The notes beneath the pieces are model-generated. The model saw only the letters and a list, made by a program, of their open reading frames with translations. It did not search any database and was not told the origin of the DNA. Shown in pieces: positions 17,795 to 26,774 of a stretch of 64,000 nucleotides of DNA. The stretch comes from Brucella pecoris (GTDB lineage: Bacteria > Pseudomonadota > Alphaproteobacteria > Rhizobiales > Rhizobiaceae): assembly GCF_006376675.1 (NCBI RefSeq), contig NZ_VEWK01000006.1, positions 62,001-126,000 of the forward strand, written 5' to 3'. Positions within the stretch are counted from its first letter, which is position 1. The number at the start of each line of letters is the position of its first letter. Made by a program: the position numbers and the translations under genes.

Positions 17795-19336
17795 TCATTT
17801 GTCCTGCCGGCCCCGACCGGAGGCATAAGTCATGATTTCTTCCTGCGATGTCGCAGCCGTGTTCAGGACAGCAGTGATGCGTCCCTCGTGAAAGACTGCG
17901 ACGCGATCCGAAAGCCCGAGAATTTCCGGCAGTTCCGAGCTGATCAGCACGATGCCGATGCCCCTTGCCGCCAGTTCATCCATGATCTGGTAGATCGCGA
18001 ATTTTGCGCCGACATCAATGCCCCGCGTCGGTTCGTCGAAGAACATGATGCGCGGCTCGCGGAACAGCCATTTGCCGATGATGATCTTCTGCTGATTGCC
18101 GCCCGAAAGCAGACGAACCGGCTGGGCCAGTCCCGGCGTCTTGATGTTGAGAAGATCGACATAGCGTTGGCTCGCCTGCCGCTGCCGTTCGAAATCAATC
18201 ACACCATAGGAACTGCTGACCGCTTCCATATTGGCGAGCGTTAGATTGGCATCGACCGGCATCTTGACCGCCAGTCCTTGCGCCTTGCGGTCTTCCGACA
18301 GATAGGCGATGCCTGCCTCGATAGCGTCGCGCGGGCTGGATATGGAAAGCGTTTCGCCTTCAAGCACGATTGTTCCGGCGTCATGCGGATCGGCGCCGAA
18401 GATCGCGCGTGCCACTTCCGTGCGTCCCGCGCCCATCAGCCCGGCAAAGCCAAGGATTTCTCCGCGCCTGAGTTCAAAGCCGATATTCTCGAAGACGCCG
18501 CTCCGTGTGAGCCCCGCAACCGAGAAAATGACTTCCTCCGTTGGTTTTCTTGTCGGTTCCGGAAACTTTTCATCAAGCGAGCGCCCGACCATCCCGGCCA
18601 CGATTTCATCGACGGTCACAGCGTCAAAGTCCTTAGTCCAGACATAGCGTCCGTCGCGCAGGATGGTGACGCGGTCGACGATCTCCGCCATTTCATCGAG
18701 ACGATGCGAAATATAGACGATACCGGTGCCTTGCGCTTTCAGTTCACGGATGACCTTGAACAGAAGCTGCGCTTCCTGCTCGGTCAGCGAGGAGGTCGGT
18801 TCGTCCATGATAAGGACGGAGGCATTGAGCGAGAGAGCCTTGGCGATTTCAACCATCTGGCATTGGGCCACCGACAGGTTCAGCACCTGCGCAGACGGAT
18901 CAATCTTGACGCCAAGCCGGTCGAGGCAGTGTTGAGCGTCTTCCTTCAGTTTACGCCGGTCGACAAAGAAGCCGCGTTTCGGCTCGCGGGCGAGATAGAT
19001 GTTCTCGGCAACGCTTAAGTGCGGAACGAGGTTCAGTTCCTGATGGATGATGGCAATGCCTGCAGCTTCCGATTCAAGCGTTGAGGCAAAGCGAACAGTT
19101 TGGTTGCGATAATGGATCGTTCCACCGTCCGGCTGATAGACGCCGCTGACGATTTTCATCAGGGTCGATTTGCCAGCGCCATTCTCGCCGCAGACGGCAT
19201 GGACTTCGCCCGCCCGCAATTCGAAGCTGACATTCGACAGGGCTTTGACGCCCGGAAATTCTTTGGAAACTGAATCGAGCTTAAGCAATACAGGCGCGGT
19301 ATCCGCGCGCGCTGTCGCTGACGGTAATGCTCCCAT
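17795..19336 (-). CDS. Sugar ABC ATPase, tandem-domain (RbsA-like)
   Basis: A 513-residue protein with two ATPase domains (about 18-250 and 262-505). The first domain has an intact Walker A GENGAGKST and Walker B VLIMDEPTSSLT. The second has the usual degenerate Walker A (GLMGAGRTE) with signature LSGGNQQK and Walker B MFFDEPTRGID. This asymmetry is normal for the RbsA/XylG/MglA group. The ATG at 19336 has GGAGGA upstream; the longer reading to 19408 lacks a ribosome-binding site. It is the first gene of the operon, and no regulator or catabolic gene is adjacent. Confidence 0.87.
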   Translation of the reverse strand: MGALPSATARADTAPVLLKLDSVSKEFPGVKALSNVSFELRAGEVHAVCGENGAGKSTLMKIVSGVYQPDGGTIHYRNQTVRFASTLESEAAGIAIIHQELNLVPHLSVAENIYLAREPKRGFFVDRRKLKEDAQHCLDRLGVKIDPSAQVLNLSVAQCQMVEIAKALSLNASVLIMDEPTSSLTEQEAQLLFKVIRELKAQGTGIVYISHRLDEMAEIVDRVTILRDGRYVWTKDFDAVTVDEIVAGMVGRSLDEKFPEPTRKPTEEVIFSVAGLTRSGVFENIGFELRRGEILGFAGLMGAGRTEVARAIFGADPHDAGTIVLEGETLSISSPRDAIEAGIAYLSEDRKAQGLAVKMPVDANLTLANMEAVSSSYGVIDFERQRQASQRYVDLLNIKTPGLAQPVRLLSGGNQQKIIIGKWLFREPRIMFFDEPTRGIDVGAKFAIYQIMDELAARGIGIVLISSELPEILGLSDRVAVFHEGRITAVLNTAATSQEEIMTYASGRGRQDK

Positions 19337-19796
19337 CGCGCTTCCTCCCTCGCGCAAAGTTTCGTCACCTATGAATGAAGGAGTAGAAGGCTGCCGGTTT
19401 CTGGTCAAGCCAGTTTTGTGAGGGCGGCGAAAATATCATGCAACGGCGATTGGAATCTGCGGATTTTTTGCGATTGAACGCAATTGGCCTGACCAAACGG
19501 CGATTTTAAAGTTTTACCTGCATTGTGAATCATTTACTGGAACGAAGAGAAAAGCCTTTTGCTAACGGCTAGAGCGGTTCCGGTTAAAACGGAGTCGTCG
19601 GAACCGCTCTAGCTATTGGTTTCGTCGCATTATCCTACGCAAAACCGCTTCGCACTTTTGCTGGAAATGCTCTAGAAAAGAGCTTATCACTACTGCAAAT
19701 ATCACAGTATCGCAGTATTTTATGCGGCTGCCTCTGGAAAGAGGGGCGGTTCCTTTCTATCATTATATTCCGAATATCTGATCCTGAGGGGCAGTT
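19337..19796. other. Divergent intergenic region with one full repeat
   Basis: These 460 bp separate the leftward sugar importer from the rightward CorC-like gene, so they must hold both promoters. The AT-rich stretch 19420-19560 has no clear coding potential. The repeat at 19571-19674 fills most of the rest. No other gene is seen. Confidence 0.6.
19571..19674 (+). repeat. Full composite intergenic repeat (about 104 bp)
   Basis: A perfect 12-bp hairpin AGAGCGGTTCCG/CGGAACCGCTCT (19571-19610) is followed by a conserved arm that ends in CTTTTGCTGGAAATGCTCT. The same two-part layout is found at 51066-51168. The length is like that remembered for Brucella Bru-RS elements; homology to them is an inference. 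Confidence 0.8.
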
Positions 19797-21086
19797 TTGT
19801 ATTTTGAAATAATTACGGTCGTGCTGTTGACCATCCTCAATGGCGTACTCGCCATGTCGGAGCTCGCAGTGGTGTCCTCCCGCCCTGCACGACTGAGGGT
19901 AATGGCCGACAAGGGTAGCCGGGGGGCCCGCATGGCCATTGAGCTTGCCGATAATCCCGGTCGTTTTCTGTCCACCGTCCAGATCGGCATCACACTGGTA
20001 GGCATTCTGTCGGGTGCGTTTTCCGGCGCAACGCTGGGCGCTCGCCTTTCCGGCTGGCTTCTGGGGCAGGGGTTTTCGCCTGCTCTCGCCGATGCGCTCG
20101 GCGTCGGTTCGGTTGTTGTGGTCATCACTTATCTGTCGCTGATCGTCGGCGAACTCGTACCGAAGCAGATCGCGTTGCGTGAACCGGAAGCGGTTGCAAG
20201 CCGCGTTGCCCCGACGATGGCGCTGCTGTCCAAGGCGGCCGCCCCTCTGGTCTGGCTTCTGGACATGTCGGGACGTCTGGTCCTGAAGCTGCTCGGTCAG
20301 TCGGGCAAGTCGAGCGACGGCGTGACCGATGAAGAGATCAAGTCCGTCCTCGCCGAGGCCCATAGTGCAGGTGTGATTGAAACCGGGGAATCCCGCATGA
20401 TTGCGGGTGTGATGCGTCTGGCCGACCGAACGGCGCGCGGGCTTATGACGCCGCGCATGGATGTCGAAATGATCGATGTAGACGACAGTTTCGAGCAAAT
20501 CCGCGAGCAACTGCGCAATACCGGTCGCTCCCGTCTTCCAGTGCGCGGCGAGAATTCCGACGAAGTGATCGGCGTTTTGCAAGTGCGCGACTTCTTCAAC
20601 CAGCTATCCTCCAAGGGCAGTGTCAATCTGCGCGAGATCGTCAGGGATGTTCCGGTCGTGTCGGACTTTTCCGATGCGCTTGATGTGGTGGAGGCTATTC
20701 GCGGCACGCCCACCCATATGGTGCTCGTCTATGATGAATATGGCCATTTCGAAGGGGTGGTCACCGCAGGCGATGTGATGGAAGCGATCATCGGCGCCAT
20801 GCAGGAGGATCATGTCGAGGAGAAAGCCATCGTGCGCCGGGCGGATGGTTCTTACCTCGTCTCGGGCTGGATGCCAATTGACGAGTTTTCGGAATTCCTG
20901 CGTTTCCCTATCGATGAGGATGCGGAATACAATACAGTTGCCGGGCTGGCGCTTGAGGAGATGAAGCATCTGCCGGATGTGGGTGAAACCTTCACCAAGA
21001 ACGGTTGGGTGTTCGAAATAGTCGATCTCGACGGACGCCGGATCGACAAGCTGCTGCTGACCGCGGAAGTCTCGCAGACCGAATAA
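19797..21086 (+). CDS. CNNM/CorC-HlyC family membrane protein
   Basis: A 429-residue protein in three parts: an N-terminal DUF21/CNNM transmembrane domain (about 1-180; GELVPKQIALREPE), a central pair of CBS domains (about 215-335; LMTPRMDVEMID and VYDEYGHFEGVVTAGDVME), and a C-terminal CorC_HlyC domain (about 345-425). The start is TTG at 19797, preceded 8 nt upstream by GAGGGG; no ATG is near. Members are linked to magnesium or cobalt efflux and are often mis-named hemolysins. It stands alone. Confidence 0.85.
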   Translation: MYFEIITVVLLTILNGVLAMSELAVVSSRPARLRVMADKGSRGARMAIELADNPGRFLSTVQIGITLVGILSGAFSGATLGARLSGWLLGQGFSPALADALGVGSVVVVITYLSLIVGELVPKQIALREPEAVASRVAPTMALLSKAAAPLVWLLDMSGRLVLKLLGQSGKSSDGVTDEEIKSVLAEAHSAGVIETGESRMIAGVMRLADRTARGLMTPRMDVEMIDVDDSFEQIREQLRNTGRSRLPVRGENSDEVIGVLQVRDFFNQLSSKGSVNLREIVRDVPVVSDFSDALDVVEAIRGTPTHMVLVYDEYGHFEGVVTAGDVMEAIIGAMQEDHVEEKAIVRRADGSYLVSGWMPIDEFSEFLRFPIDEDAEYNTVAGLALEEMKHLPDVGETFTKNGWVFEIVDLDGRRIDKLLLTAEVSQTE

Positions 21087-21355
21087 TTTTCTGCGAGAGC
21101 CGTTCCGGTTTTGTCTGGATTATTGAAAATGCTCTGAAAGCGGCACGTCGGGCGATGTGCCGCCTCCGCCGAAGTGTCGTATTGCCCCAAGTATCGTATT
21201 GATTGAACCATTACGCTATTGGCATTTTAGATTGTATGCATGTTATACTTGCAAGTCGGGGGGCAGGTTTGCTGCCATTCCTTTTCGGCCAGGAACTGGA
21301 GGGGCGTTCCCGATTGGAAAAAGCTGAACGTGCTCTGGCCGGTGGTGGCGTATAA

Positions 21356-23326
21356 ATGGGGTCGAGGACAGCATACTGGCTTCAACTGGCCAGGTCGGCA
21401 TATGGCAGGCAAAACAGCCCGATAACCGACAAGATACTCGCGGACCAGCTCAGGGACATTTGCGAGGGCACACGCTTCTCGATGCCCATCAGCACGATTC
21501 TGTCGATGCTCATTTTGCTGGTTCAGGTGGCAGAAGGGCACTTCCGGGTATCCATTGTCTGGTTTGTGCTGGTCAATATCATCAACGCACTGCGCTTCAT
21601 CGATGCAATAGCCTACTACCGGAGTTCGGCTGCGCCCGTTGAAGATGTTGCTGTTTTACAGCGCCAGCTCACTCGGTTCCAGTTGCTCGCGGCCTTGTCG
21701 GGCCTGCTATGGGCCGGCGTTGCAGTTCTTTCCCATGGATACACGGACCCGCAATCGTCGGTATATCTGGTCATTCTTGCCGGTATTTGCGCGGGCGCCG
21801 TTACCTACGGTTCCTCCTATGCTGCCGTGGCAATCAATTTCATAACGCTACCGCTTGTCGTGACGGCAGTTTGCCTGGCTTTACAGGCCGATCTGCAGCA
21901 CGGCGTGCTTGCTTTTTCGGTCGTTCTTTTCTGGTTCGGAATCACCCGCGGCGCACTGCTTGGGCAGCACAGGTTTATCGAAACCAGCCGACTGAAGCAC
22001 GAGGCCAAGCAGACGGCCGATGAAATGGCGCTCAAGTCCCAGGAAGATCCGCTGACGGGGCTCTTCAACCGACGTGGTCTTGAAACGTCCATTCGCCTGT
22101 TTCCGGTGAAGGACGGCCCGTTCATCGTCATGCTGATCGATCTCGACGGGTTCAAATCCGTCAACGATACCTATGGCCACAAGATAGGCGATGATCTCCT
22201 TGTCGCCATTGCGCAGCGCATCCGGCAGGTTTCGCCCGAGCGATCCGTTTTGGCGCGCATTGGTGGCGATGAGTTCATACTTCTTTATCCCGAGCCGGCG
22301 GCGAAGATCGAGGCTGGACTGGTGGCCGCGCGCATTATCGGTAGTTTGACCGCCCATTATCAGGGTATTCTGTCGGTCGAAATCGGTGCTTGTGTCGGCA
22401 TCTGCCGGCTTGAGCGTCTTGATCCGGTTGAAATGCTGCTGCGGGCCGATTTCGCACTTTACGCGGCCAAAAAACGCGGCCGCAACGAGTATTACTTTTT
22501 CGAGAAGCGCCTTCAGCATGAGTGGGAGCGTAAACAGAGCATCGAGCGTGATCTGCGTATCGCGATCGAAACCGGACAGATACAAACTTACTTCCAACCG
22601 GTGGTCGAACTTTCCAGCGGGCGTATGATTGGTTTCGAGGCTCTGCTGCGCTGGGATCATCCACAGCACGGCGCAATCCCTCCACCGGAAATCATCGACG
22701 TTGCCTGTGAAGTGGGCGTGGTGCGACAGCTCACGCACAATGTGCTCTTCAATTGTTGCGAGATGATCGACAAGCTCACCGAGGGCGGGCGCAATGATCT
22801 GACAGTCGCAATGAACCTTTCCCCTCGTGAATTGGCAGGCGGGCGCATTCCGCATGAAATCCTGTCCCAGATGGAAAGACGCGATCTGCCGATTTCCATG
22901 CTTGAAATCGAGATTACGGAGGAGGCCCCCTTCGATCAGCGCGGGATGAGCGACAGCCTCGGCGCCCTGTCGAGCGCGGGTGTTTCCATTGCACTTGACG
23001 ATTTCGGCACCGGCTTTGCCACCTTTGCTTCCTTGAAGAAGGGCCTCATCACCAAGATCAAGATCGACAAGGTATTTGTGCGAGGTATCGCCGAATCCGA
23101 AGGCGATCAGCACATCGTGCGCGCCATGGTGGAGCTGGGAGATGCCCTCGGCATCAAGGTCACTGCCGAAGGGATCGAAACGGAGGAAGACCGCGACACC
23201 CTTTGTAAACTCGGCTGCAACAGCGGACAGGGCTTCCTGTTTTCATCGGCTTTGCCGATGAATATGGCTCTGGATGCCCTTGTCAGGTCGAGCGCCGGGG
23301 CAGGGATCGATCAGGGTGTCCGCTAG
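21356..23326 (+). CDS. Membrane-bound GGDEF-EAL cyclic-di-GMP protein
   Basis: A 656-residue protein with an N-terminal membrane sensor of about five helices (40-200), a GGDEF domain (about 225-385) and an EAL domain (about 400-645). GGDEF is intact at 303-307 (RIGGDEF). The inhibitory RxxD site is absent (RSVL). The EAL side keeps EALLRW at 428, the Asn in MNLSPREL, Glu in EIEITEE, the DDFGTGF pair and Glu in AEGIETEED. Both synthesis and hydrolysis of c-di-GMP are thus possible. The start is uncertain because the ATG at 21356 has no good ribosome-binding site. The stop TAG is the first base group of a repeat. Confidence 0.85.
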   Translation: MGSRTAYWLQLARSAYGRQNSPITDKILADQLRDICEGTRFSMPISTILSMLILLVQVAEGHFRVSIVWFVLVNIINALRFIDAIAYYRSSAAPVEDVAVLQRQLTRFQLLAALSGLLWAGVAVLSHGYTDPQSSVYLVILAGICAGAVTYGSSYAAVAINFITLPLVVTAVCLALQADLQHGVLAFSVVLFWFGITRGALLGQHRFIETSRLKHEAKQTADEMALKSQEDPLTGLFNRRGLETSIRLFPVKDGPFIVMLIDLDGFKSVNDTYGHKIGDDLLVAIAQRIRQVSPERSVLARIGGDEFILLYPEPAAKIEAGLVAARIIGSLTAHYQGILSVEIGACVGICRLERLDPVEMLLRADFALYAAKKRGRNEYYFFEKRLQHEWERKQSIERDLRIAIETGQIQTYFQPVVELSSGRMIGFEALLRWDHPQHGAIPPPEIIDVACEVGVVRQLTHNVLFNCCEMIDKLTEGGRNDLTVAMNLSPRELAGGRIPHEILSQMERRDLPISMLEIEITEEAPFDQRGMSDSLGALSSAGVSIALDDFGTGFATFASLKKGLITKIKIDKVFVRGIAESEGDQHIVRAMVELGDALGIKVTAEGIETEEDRDTLCKLGCNSGQGFLFSSALPMNMALDALVRSSAGAGIDQGVR

Positions 23327-23512
23327 AGCATTTCCAGCAAAAGTGCGAAGCGTCTACGCGGGGAAATCAGTTCACTGGACTGATTTCTGATCCCGCTTCG
23401 ATGCGTCGGATAATGCGTGAAAACAAACAGATAGAGCATTTCCAATGATTCAATCAAAACAGGAAATGCTCCAGAGCGCCGTGCGTCCATTTGGACGCAC
23501 AAAGGTCGCTCT
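23325..23512 (+). repeat. Repeat with an internal hairpin insertion plus adjacent palindrome
   Basis: The conserved arm GAGCATTTCCAGCAAAAGTG begins inside the TAG stop of the GGDEF-EAL gene. It is interrupted by an extra hairpin built on AAATCAGT/ACTGATTT (23364-23387), then resumes and ends in a GAGCATTTCC/GGAAATGCTC hairpin (23434-23471). A second nested palindrome, AGAGCG...CGCTCT with inner GTGCGTCCA/TGGACGCAC, covers 23473-23512. The 346-bp gap before the next gene holds nothing else recognisable. Confidence 0.75.
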
Positions 23513-23672
23513 AACTTATTGAATCTGCGCATCGTGCTTTGGTTCGATATGGTCCGGACCGAAACGGCTATTGCTCTGTCCCGTCACCCAAAGCTTGGTC
23601 CTATACAAAATGAGGTGTTATGGTCGCGTCAATGAGGGGATGGCGGAAGAGGCGCTTTGCGGAGGAAACTGA

Positions 23673-24095
23673 ATGACCGATAAAAAACCCGATGGCCCGG
23701 TGCTTCTATCGGGCGGCAATCCCCAGATCGCCAAGGGTGAGGGCGATGCTCCGGTTCAGGCCTATATCGCGGCCATGCCTGGATGGAAAAGCGAAGCAGG
23801 TCGCCGCCTCGACGCTCTTATCGTGCGCACGGTTCCCGATGTTCATAAAGCGGTCAAATGGAATTCTCCGTTCTATGGCATGAAGGAAGAGGGCTGGTTT
23901 CTCAGCTATCATTGCTTCGAGAAATATATAAAGGTTGCGTTTTTTCGCGGTGCAAAGCTGAAGCCGATGCCGCCGGTCGAATCCAAGAGTCAGGACACGC
24001 GTTACGTCCACATCCATGAGCAGGACGACGTGGACGAAGCCCAGCTCGCGGACTGGATCAGGCAGGCAAGCCAGTTGCCGGGCGAGAAAATGTAG
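23673..24095 (+). CDS. DUF1801 (YdhG-like) protein, copy 1
   Basis: A 140-residue soluble protein of the DUF1801 fold. It has the family segments VPDVHKAVKWNSPFYG near 56-71 and GWFLSYHCFEKYIKVAFFRG near 76-95. GGAGG lies upstream of the ATG. The fold is related to frataxin-like domains; the function is unknown. A second, shorter DUF1801 protein follows after a repeat element. Confidence 0.75.
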   Translation: MTDKKPDGPVLLSGGNPQIAKGEGDAPVQAYIAAMPGWKSEAGRRLDALIVRTVPDVHKAVKWNSPFYGMKEEGWFLSYHCFEKYIKVAFFRGAKLKPMPPVESKSQDTRYVHIHEQDDVDEAQLADWIRQASQLPGEKM

Positions 24096-24193
24096 AGTGT
24101 ATCCCGAAAAATGTGAAACGATTTTGGGATAAGATGCGCGTCAAAAAAATGGTTAGAGCACCGATCTGATTGAATCAGATCGAAACGCGCTCT
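24096..24193 (+). repeat. RIME-like repeat plus AGAGC palindrome
   Basis: TATCCCGAAAAATGTGAAACG followed by TTTTGGGATAAGATGCG is a stem-forming unit like those common in Brucella and Mesorhizobium intergenic regions. It is followed by a palindrome bounded by AGAGC and GCTCT with inner GATCTGATT/AATCAGATC (24155-24193). The latter is nearly the inverse of the element at 36105-36143. Confidence 0.65.
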
Positions 24194-24212
24194 GGCTAGA
24201 GGGAGGAATTTC

Positions 24213-24614
24213 ATGGCAGGCGATGACGATGCTTCTCAGCTCATAGATGGGCGTATTGCCGAACTCGGCGACTGGCGCGGAGAGACGCTTGCCAGAATGC
24301 GTGCACTTATTAAACGGGCTGATCCAGAAGTCATCGAAGAATGGAAATGGCGGGGTGTCCCCGTGTGGTCGCATGACGGCATTATTTGCACCGGGGAGAC
24401 TTACAAGAAGGTTGTAAAGCTCACTTTTGCCAATGGCGCAGCGCTTGAAGATCCGACCCGGATCTTTAACTCCAGTCTTGAAGGCAATACGCGCCGGGCG
24501 TTCGATATAGGCGAAGGTGAAGAGGTCAACGAAAATGCGTTCATCGCGCTCGTTCAAGCCGCCATTGCGCATAACGAGGCCAAGCAGGCGCGGAAAAAAT
24601 CCAAACGCGGCTGA
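24213..24614 (+). CDS. DUF1801 protein, copy 2
   Basis: A 133-residue protein with the DUF1801 core: ADPEVIEEWKWRGVPVWSHDG near 40-60, then ICTGETYKKVVKLTFANGA near 61-79. The C-terminal tail is lysine-rich. GGGAGG precedes the ATG. It differs clearly from copy 1, so it is an old paralogue rather than a recent duplicate. The repeat between the two genes suggests separate expression. Function unknown. Confidence 0.75.
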   Translation: MAGDDDASQLIDGRIAELGDWRGETLARMRALIKRADPEVIEEWKWRGVPVWSHDGIICTGETYKKVVKLTFANGAALEDPTRIFNSSLEGNTRRAFDIGEGEEVNENAFIALVQAAIAHNEAKQARKKSKRG

Positions 24615-24648
24615 CCGTCGGTCGTGAAATAGTGACTGACTTTGTAGG

Positions 24649-24676
24649 ATCCGTCGATTTTCGACGGATTTTTTTA
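24649..24676 (+). terminator. Rho-independent terminator after DUF1801 copy 2
   Basis: ATCCGTCGA and TCGACGGAT form a perfect 9-bp stem with a TTT loop, followed by a seven-T run. It lies 34 bp after the stop. Confidence 0.9.
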
Positions 24677-24973
24677 TGCGTGGTTCGATGGGATTGCGCT
24701 GCTGACCGGTGTCTTTACGAGACTCGTGCCGCTGTTCAAAATTGCGAGCACATGAAATCAGGAAGATAAAAAATGCCACTGAGGTTGTAATAATTCATCT
24801 TGGGTTCATTGATTTCGCAGTACAGTAAACATCTAATTTAGAAATGCCTAATAAACATAATAATGATATGTATTTAATAATTTATAATTTTGTTGCAATA
24901 TAATATTGGTACTAAATTTAGTCATCACTTGATCGATGATGTTTTACTTCGGCGGTAATGAAGGGGTATTCGG
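24677..24973 (+). promoter_or_regulatory. AT-rich control region with paired palindromes
   Basis: This is the most AT-rich stretch of the window (about 24780-24930). It contains ACTAAATTTAGT, a perfect 12-bp palindrome at 24911-24922, and a related site CTAATTTAG at 24833-24841. Both lie within 145 bp of the amidohydrolase start. They look like operator copies for an unidentified regulator. No gene is seen. Confidence 0.5.
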
Positions 24974-26725
24974 ATGTGTATAGCCTGTAATCCTGGTATG
25001 GTGGCCTATCTGCGGTCCACGGCCTCCAGGCGAGATTTCCTGAAATATCTGGGCGCTGCCGCCGCGACTTCGGCCTTTGCCTGTTCCTCGCCGGGTATGG
25101 CGTTTGCGCAGCAGGCTGCAGCGCCTGCTGGCGATATCATCTTCAAGGGTGGAACGATCCTCACCATGAATGACAAGGCACCGCGTGCCGAAGCGATTGC
25201 CACTCGGGGTAATAAGATATTGGCGGTCGGCAAGCTGGATGATGTTCAGTCGGCTGTCAGTTCCGGAGCGCAGGTGGTGGACCTTCAGGGCCGCACCTTG
25301 ATGCCGGGCCTGATCGATCCGCATATGCATTTCGTGTTCACGGCTTTCGAGGACTGGATCGACGTCAGCCCGATCACGACGCCGGATTACGCGACCGTCT
25401 GGTCGAAGTTGCAGAAAGGCGTCGCTGACGCCAAGCCGGGTGAATGGGTGCGCGCGCAGCAGTTCGATGCCAGCATCACGAAGGACGCCAAAATTCCGAC
25501 ACTGGCCGAACTGGATGCCCTTGCGCCCAACAATCCGTTTTTCATGCAGGAAAGCAACGGCCATATCGCCTATGCCAACAGTGCGGCGTTCAAGGCCGCT
25601 GGCATCACCCGCGAAACGCCTGATCCATCCGGCGCGCGCTTTGTGAAGGATGCCAATGGCAACCTGACCGGGCGTCTGGAAGAAATGGCGGCGCAACAGG
25701 AATTCCTTGGCGCCATGCCGTCTCCAACGGCAGCAGATATGGTTGGGCGCGTCCAGCGTTTTCTCGATCACGCAAGTTCCGTCGGCTGCACCATGCTGCA
25801 CGATTGCGGCATTGGCATCATGGCCGGTGCGCAGGACCTGAAAATCCTTGATGCGGTTCTGGGTGAGGGTAAGGCCCCGGTGCGTTATCGCGGCATGCTT
25901 GTGTCAACGATCATGGACGAATGGGAGAAGGAAGGGATCAAACCCGGTCGCGGTAACGACCTTTTCCGCGTCGACGGTATCAAGGCCTGGGCGGATGGGT
26001 CCAATCAGGCGCAGACTGGCTATCAGCGCGAGAATTATCTGGGCACCGATGCGCGCGGCGCCCTGAACTACAGTCTCGAGCAGGTGACGGAAGTCATTCG
26101 TCGGGCGCATGAAGGCGGCTGGCAGGTTGGCGTCCACGCCAATGGCGACGCTGCGATCGACATGGTTCTGGACGCTTATGAATCTGTCCTCGGCAAGTCT
26201 TCGAACAGCGATCTGCGCCATCGTATCGAACATTGCAGTGTCTTCCATCCGGACCAGATGGCGCGCATGAAGGAGATGGGGCTTTCACCATCCTTCCTGA
26301 TCGGCCATGTGCGCTGGTGGGGCAAGGCATTCCGCGACCGTCTTCTGGGGCCGGAGCGTGCGCGCTTCTACGATCCATGTGCGTCGGCTCTGGCGGCGGG
26401 CCTCAAGATCTCGCTTCATTCCGACTGGAACGTGACGCCGATCGAACCGCTTCGTTACGTCGAGGATGCCGTCACCCGCGTAATGAACGAAGGTGGCGAA
26501 GTGTTCTTCCCTGAAGAACGTATCCCGGTGGATGCAGCGCTGCGCGCCGTCACCATCGATGCTGCCTGGCAGTGCCATATGGAAGATCAGATCGGCTCGC
26601 TGGAAACCGGAAAGTTTGCTGACTTCGCCATTCTGGAAGAAGATCCAACCACGCCGGATGTGAAGATCAGCCAGATCAAGGTCAGCGAAACGTGGATGGA
26701 TGGCACCAAACGTTATTCGGCCTGA
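24974..26725 (+). CDS. Tat-exported amidohydrolase (YtcJ-like)
   Basis: A 583-residue metal-dependent amidohydrolase. The N-terminus carries a twin-arginine motif, SRRDFLKYLG near 18-27, and a hydrophobic stretch cleaved near AFA-QQA (about 46-49). Before it lies MCIACNPGM, an unusual Cys-rich leader. The catalytic part has LIDPHMHF near 114, QESNGHIAYAN, GVHANGDAAID, and HRIEHCS near 416, as in the YtcJ/N-substituted formamide deformylase group. It is monocistronic, between an AT-rich promoter and a stem-loop. The substrate is unknown; the periplasmic location follows from the Tat signal. Confidence 0.82.
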   Translation: MCIACNPGMVAYLRSTASRRDFLKYLGAAAATSAFACSSPGMAFAQQAAAPAGDIIFKGGTILTMNDKAPRAEAIATRGNKILAVGKLDDVQSAVSSGAQVVDLQGRTLMPGLIDPHMHFVFTAFEDWIDVSPITTPDYATVWSKLQKGVADAKPGEWVRAQQFDASITKDAKIPTLAELDALAPNNPFFMQESNGHIAYANSAAFKAAGITRETPDPSGARFVKDANGNLTGRLEEMAAQQEFLGAMPSPTAADMVGRVQRFLDHASSVGCTMLHDCGIGIMAGAQDLKILDAVLGEGKAPVRYRGMLVSTIMDEWEKEGIKPGRGNDLFRVDGIKAWADGSNQAQTGYQRENYLGTDARGALNYSLEQVTEVIRRAHEGGWQVGVHANGDAAIDMVLDAYESVLGKSSNSDLRHRIEHCSVFHPDQMARMKEMGLSPSFLIGHVRWWGKAFRDRLLGPERARFYDPCASALAAGLKISLHSDWNVTPIEPLRYVEDAVTRVMNEGGEVFFPEERIPVDAALRAVTIDAAWQCHMEDQIGSLETGKFADFAILEEDPTTPDVKISQIKVSETWMDGTKRYSA

Positions 26726-26731
26726 CCGGAA

Positions 26732-26765
26732 AATCCGGCGACAGTGTGAAAACTGTCGCCGGATT
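26732..26765. terminator. Stem-loop between convergent genes
   Basis: AATCCGGCGACAG and CTGTCGCCGGATT form a perfect 13-bp stem with an 8-nt loop, between the amidohydrolase stop and the DUF1330 stop. T runs are poor on both sides, but the position fits a shared terminator. Confidence 0.6.
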
Positions 26766-26774
26766 GGTTCGGCT

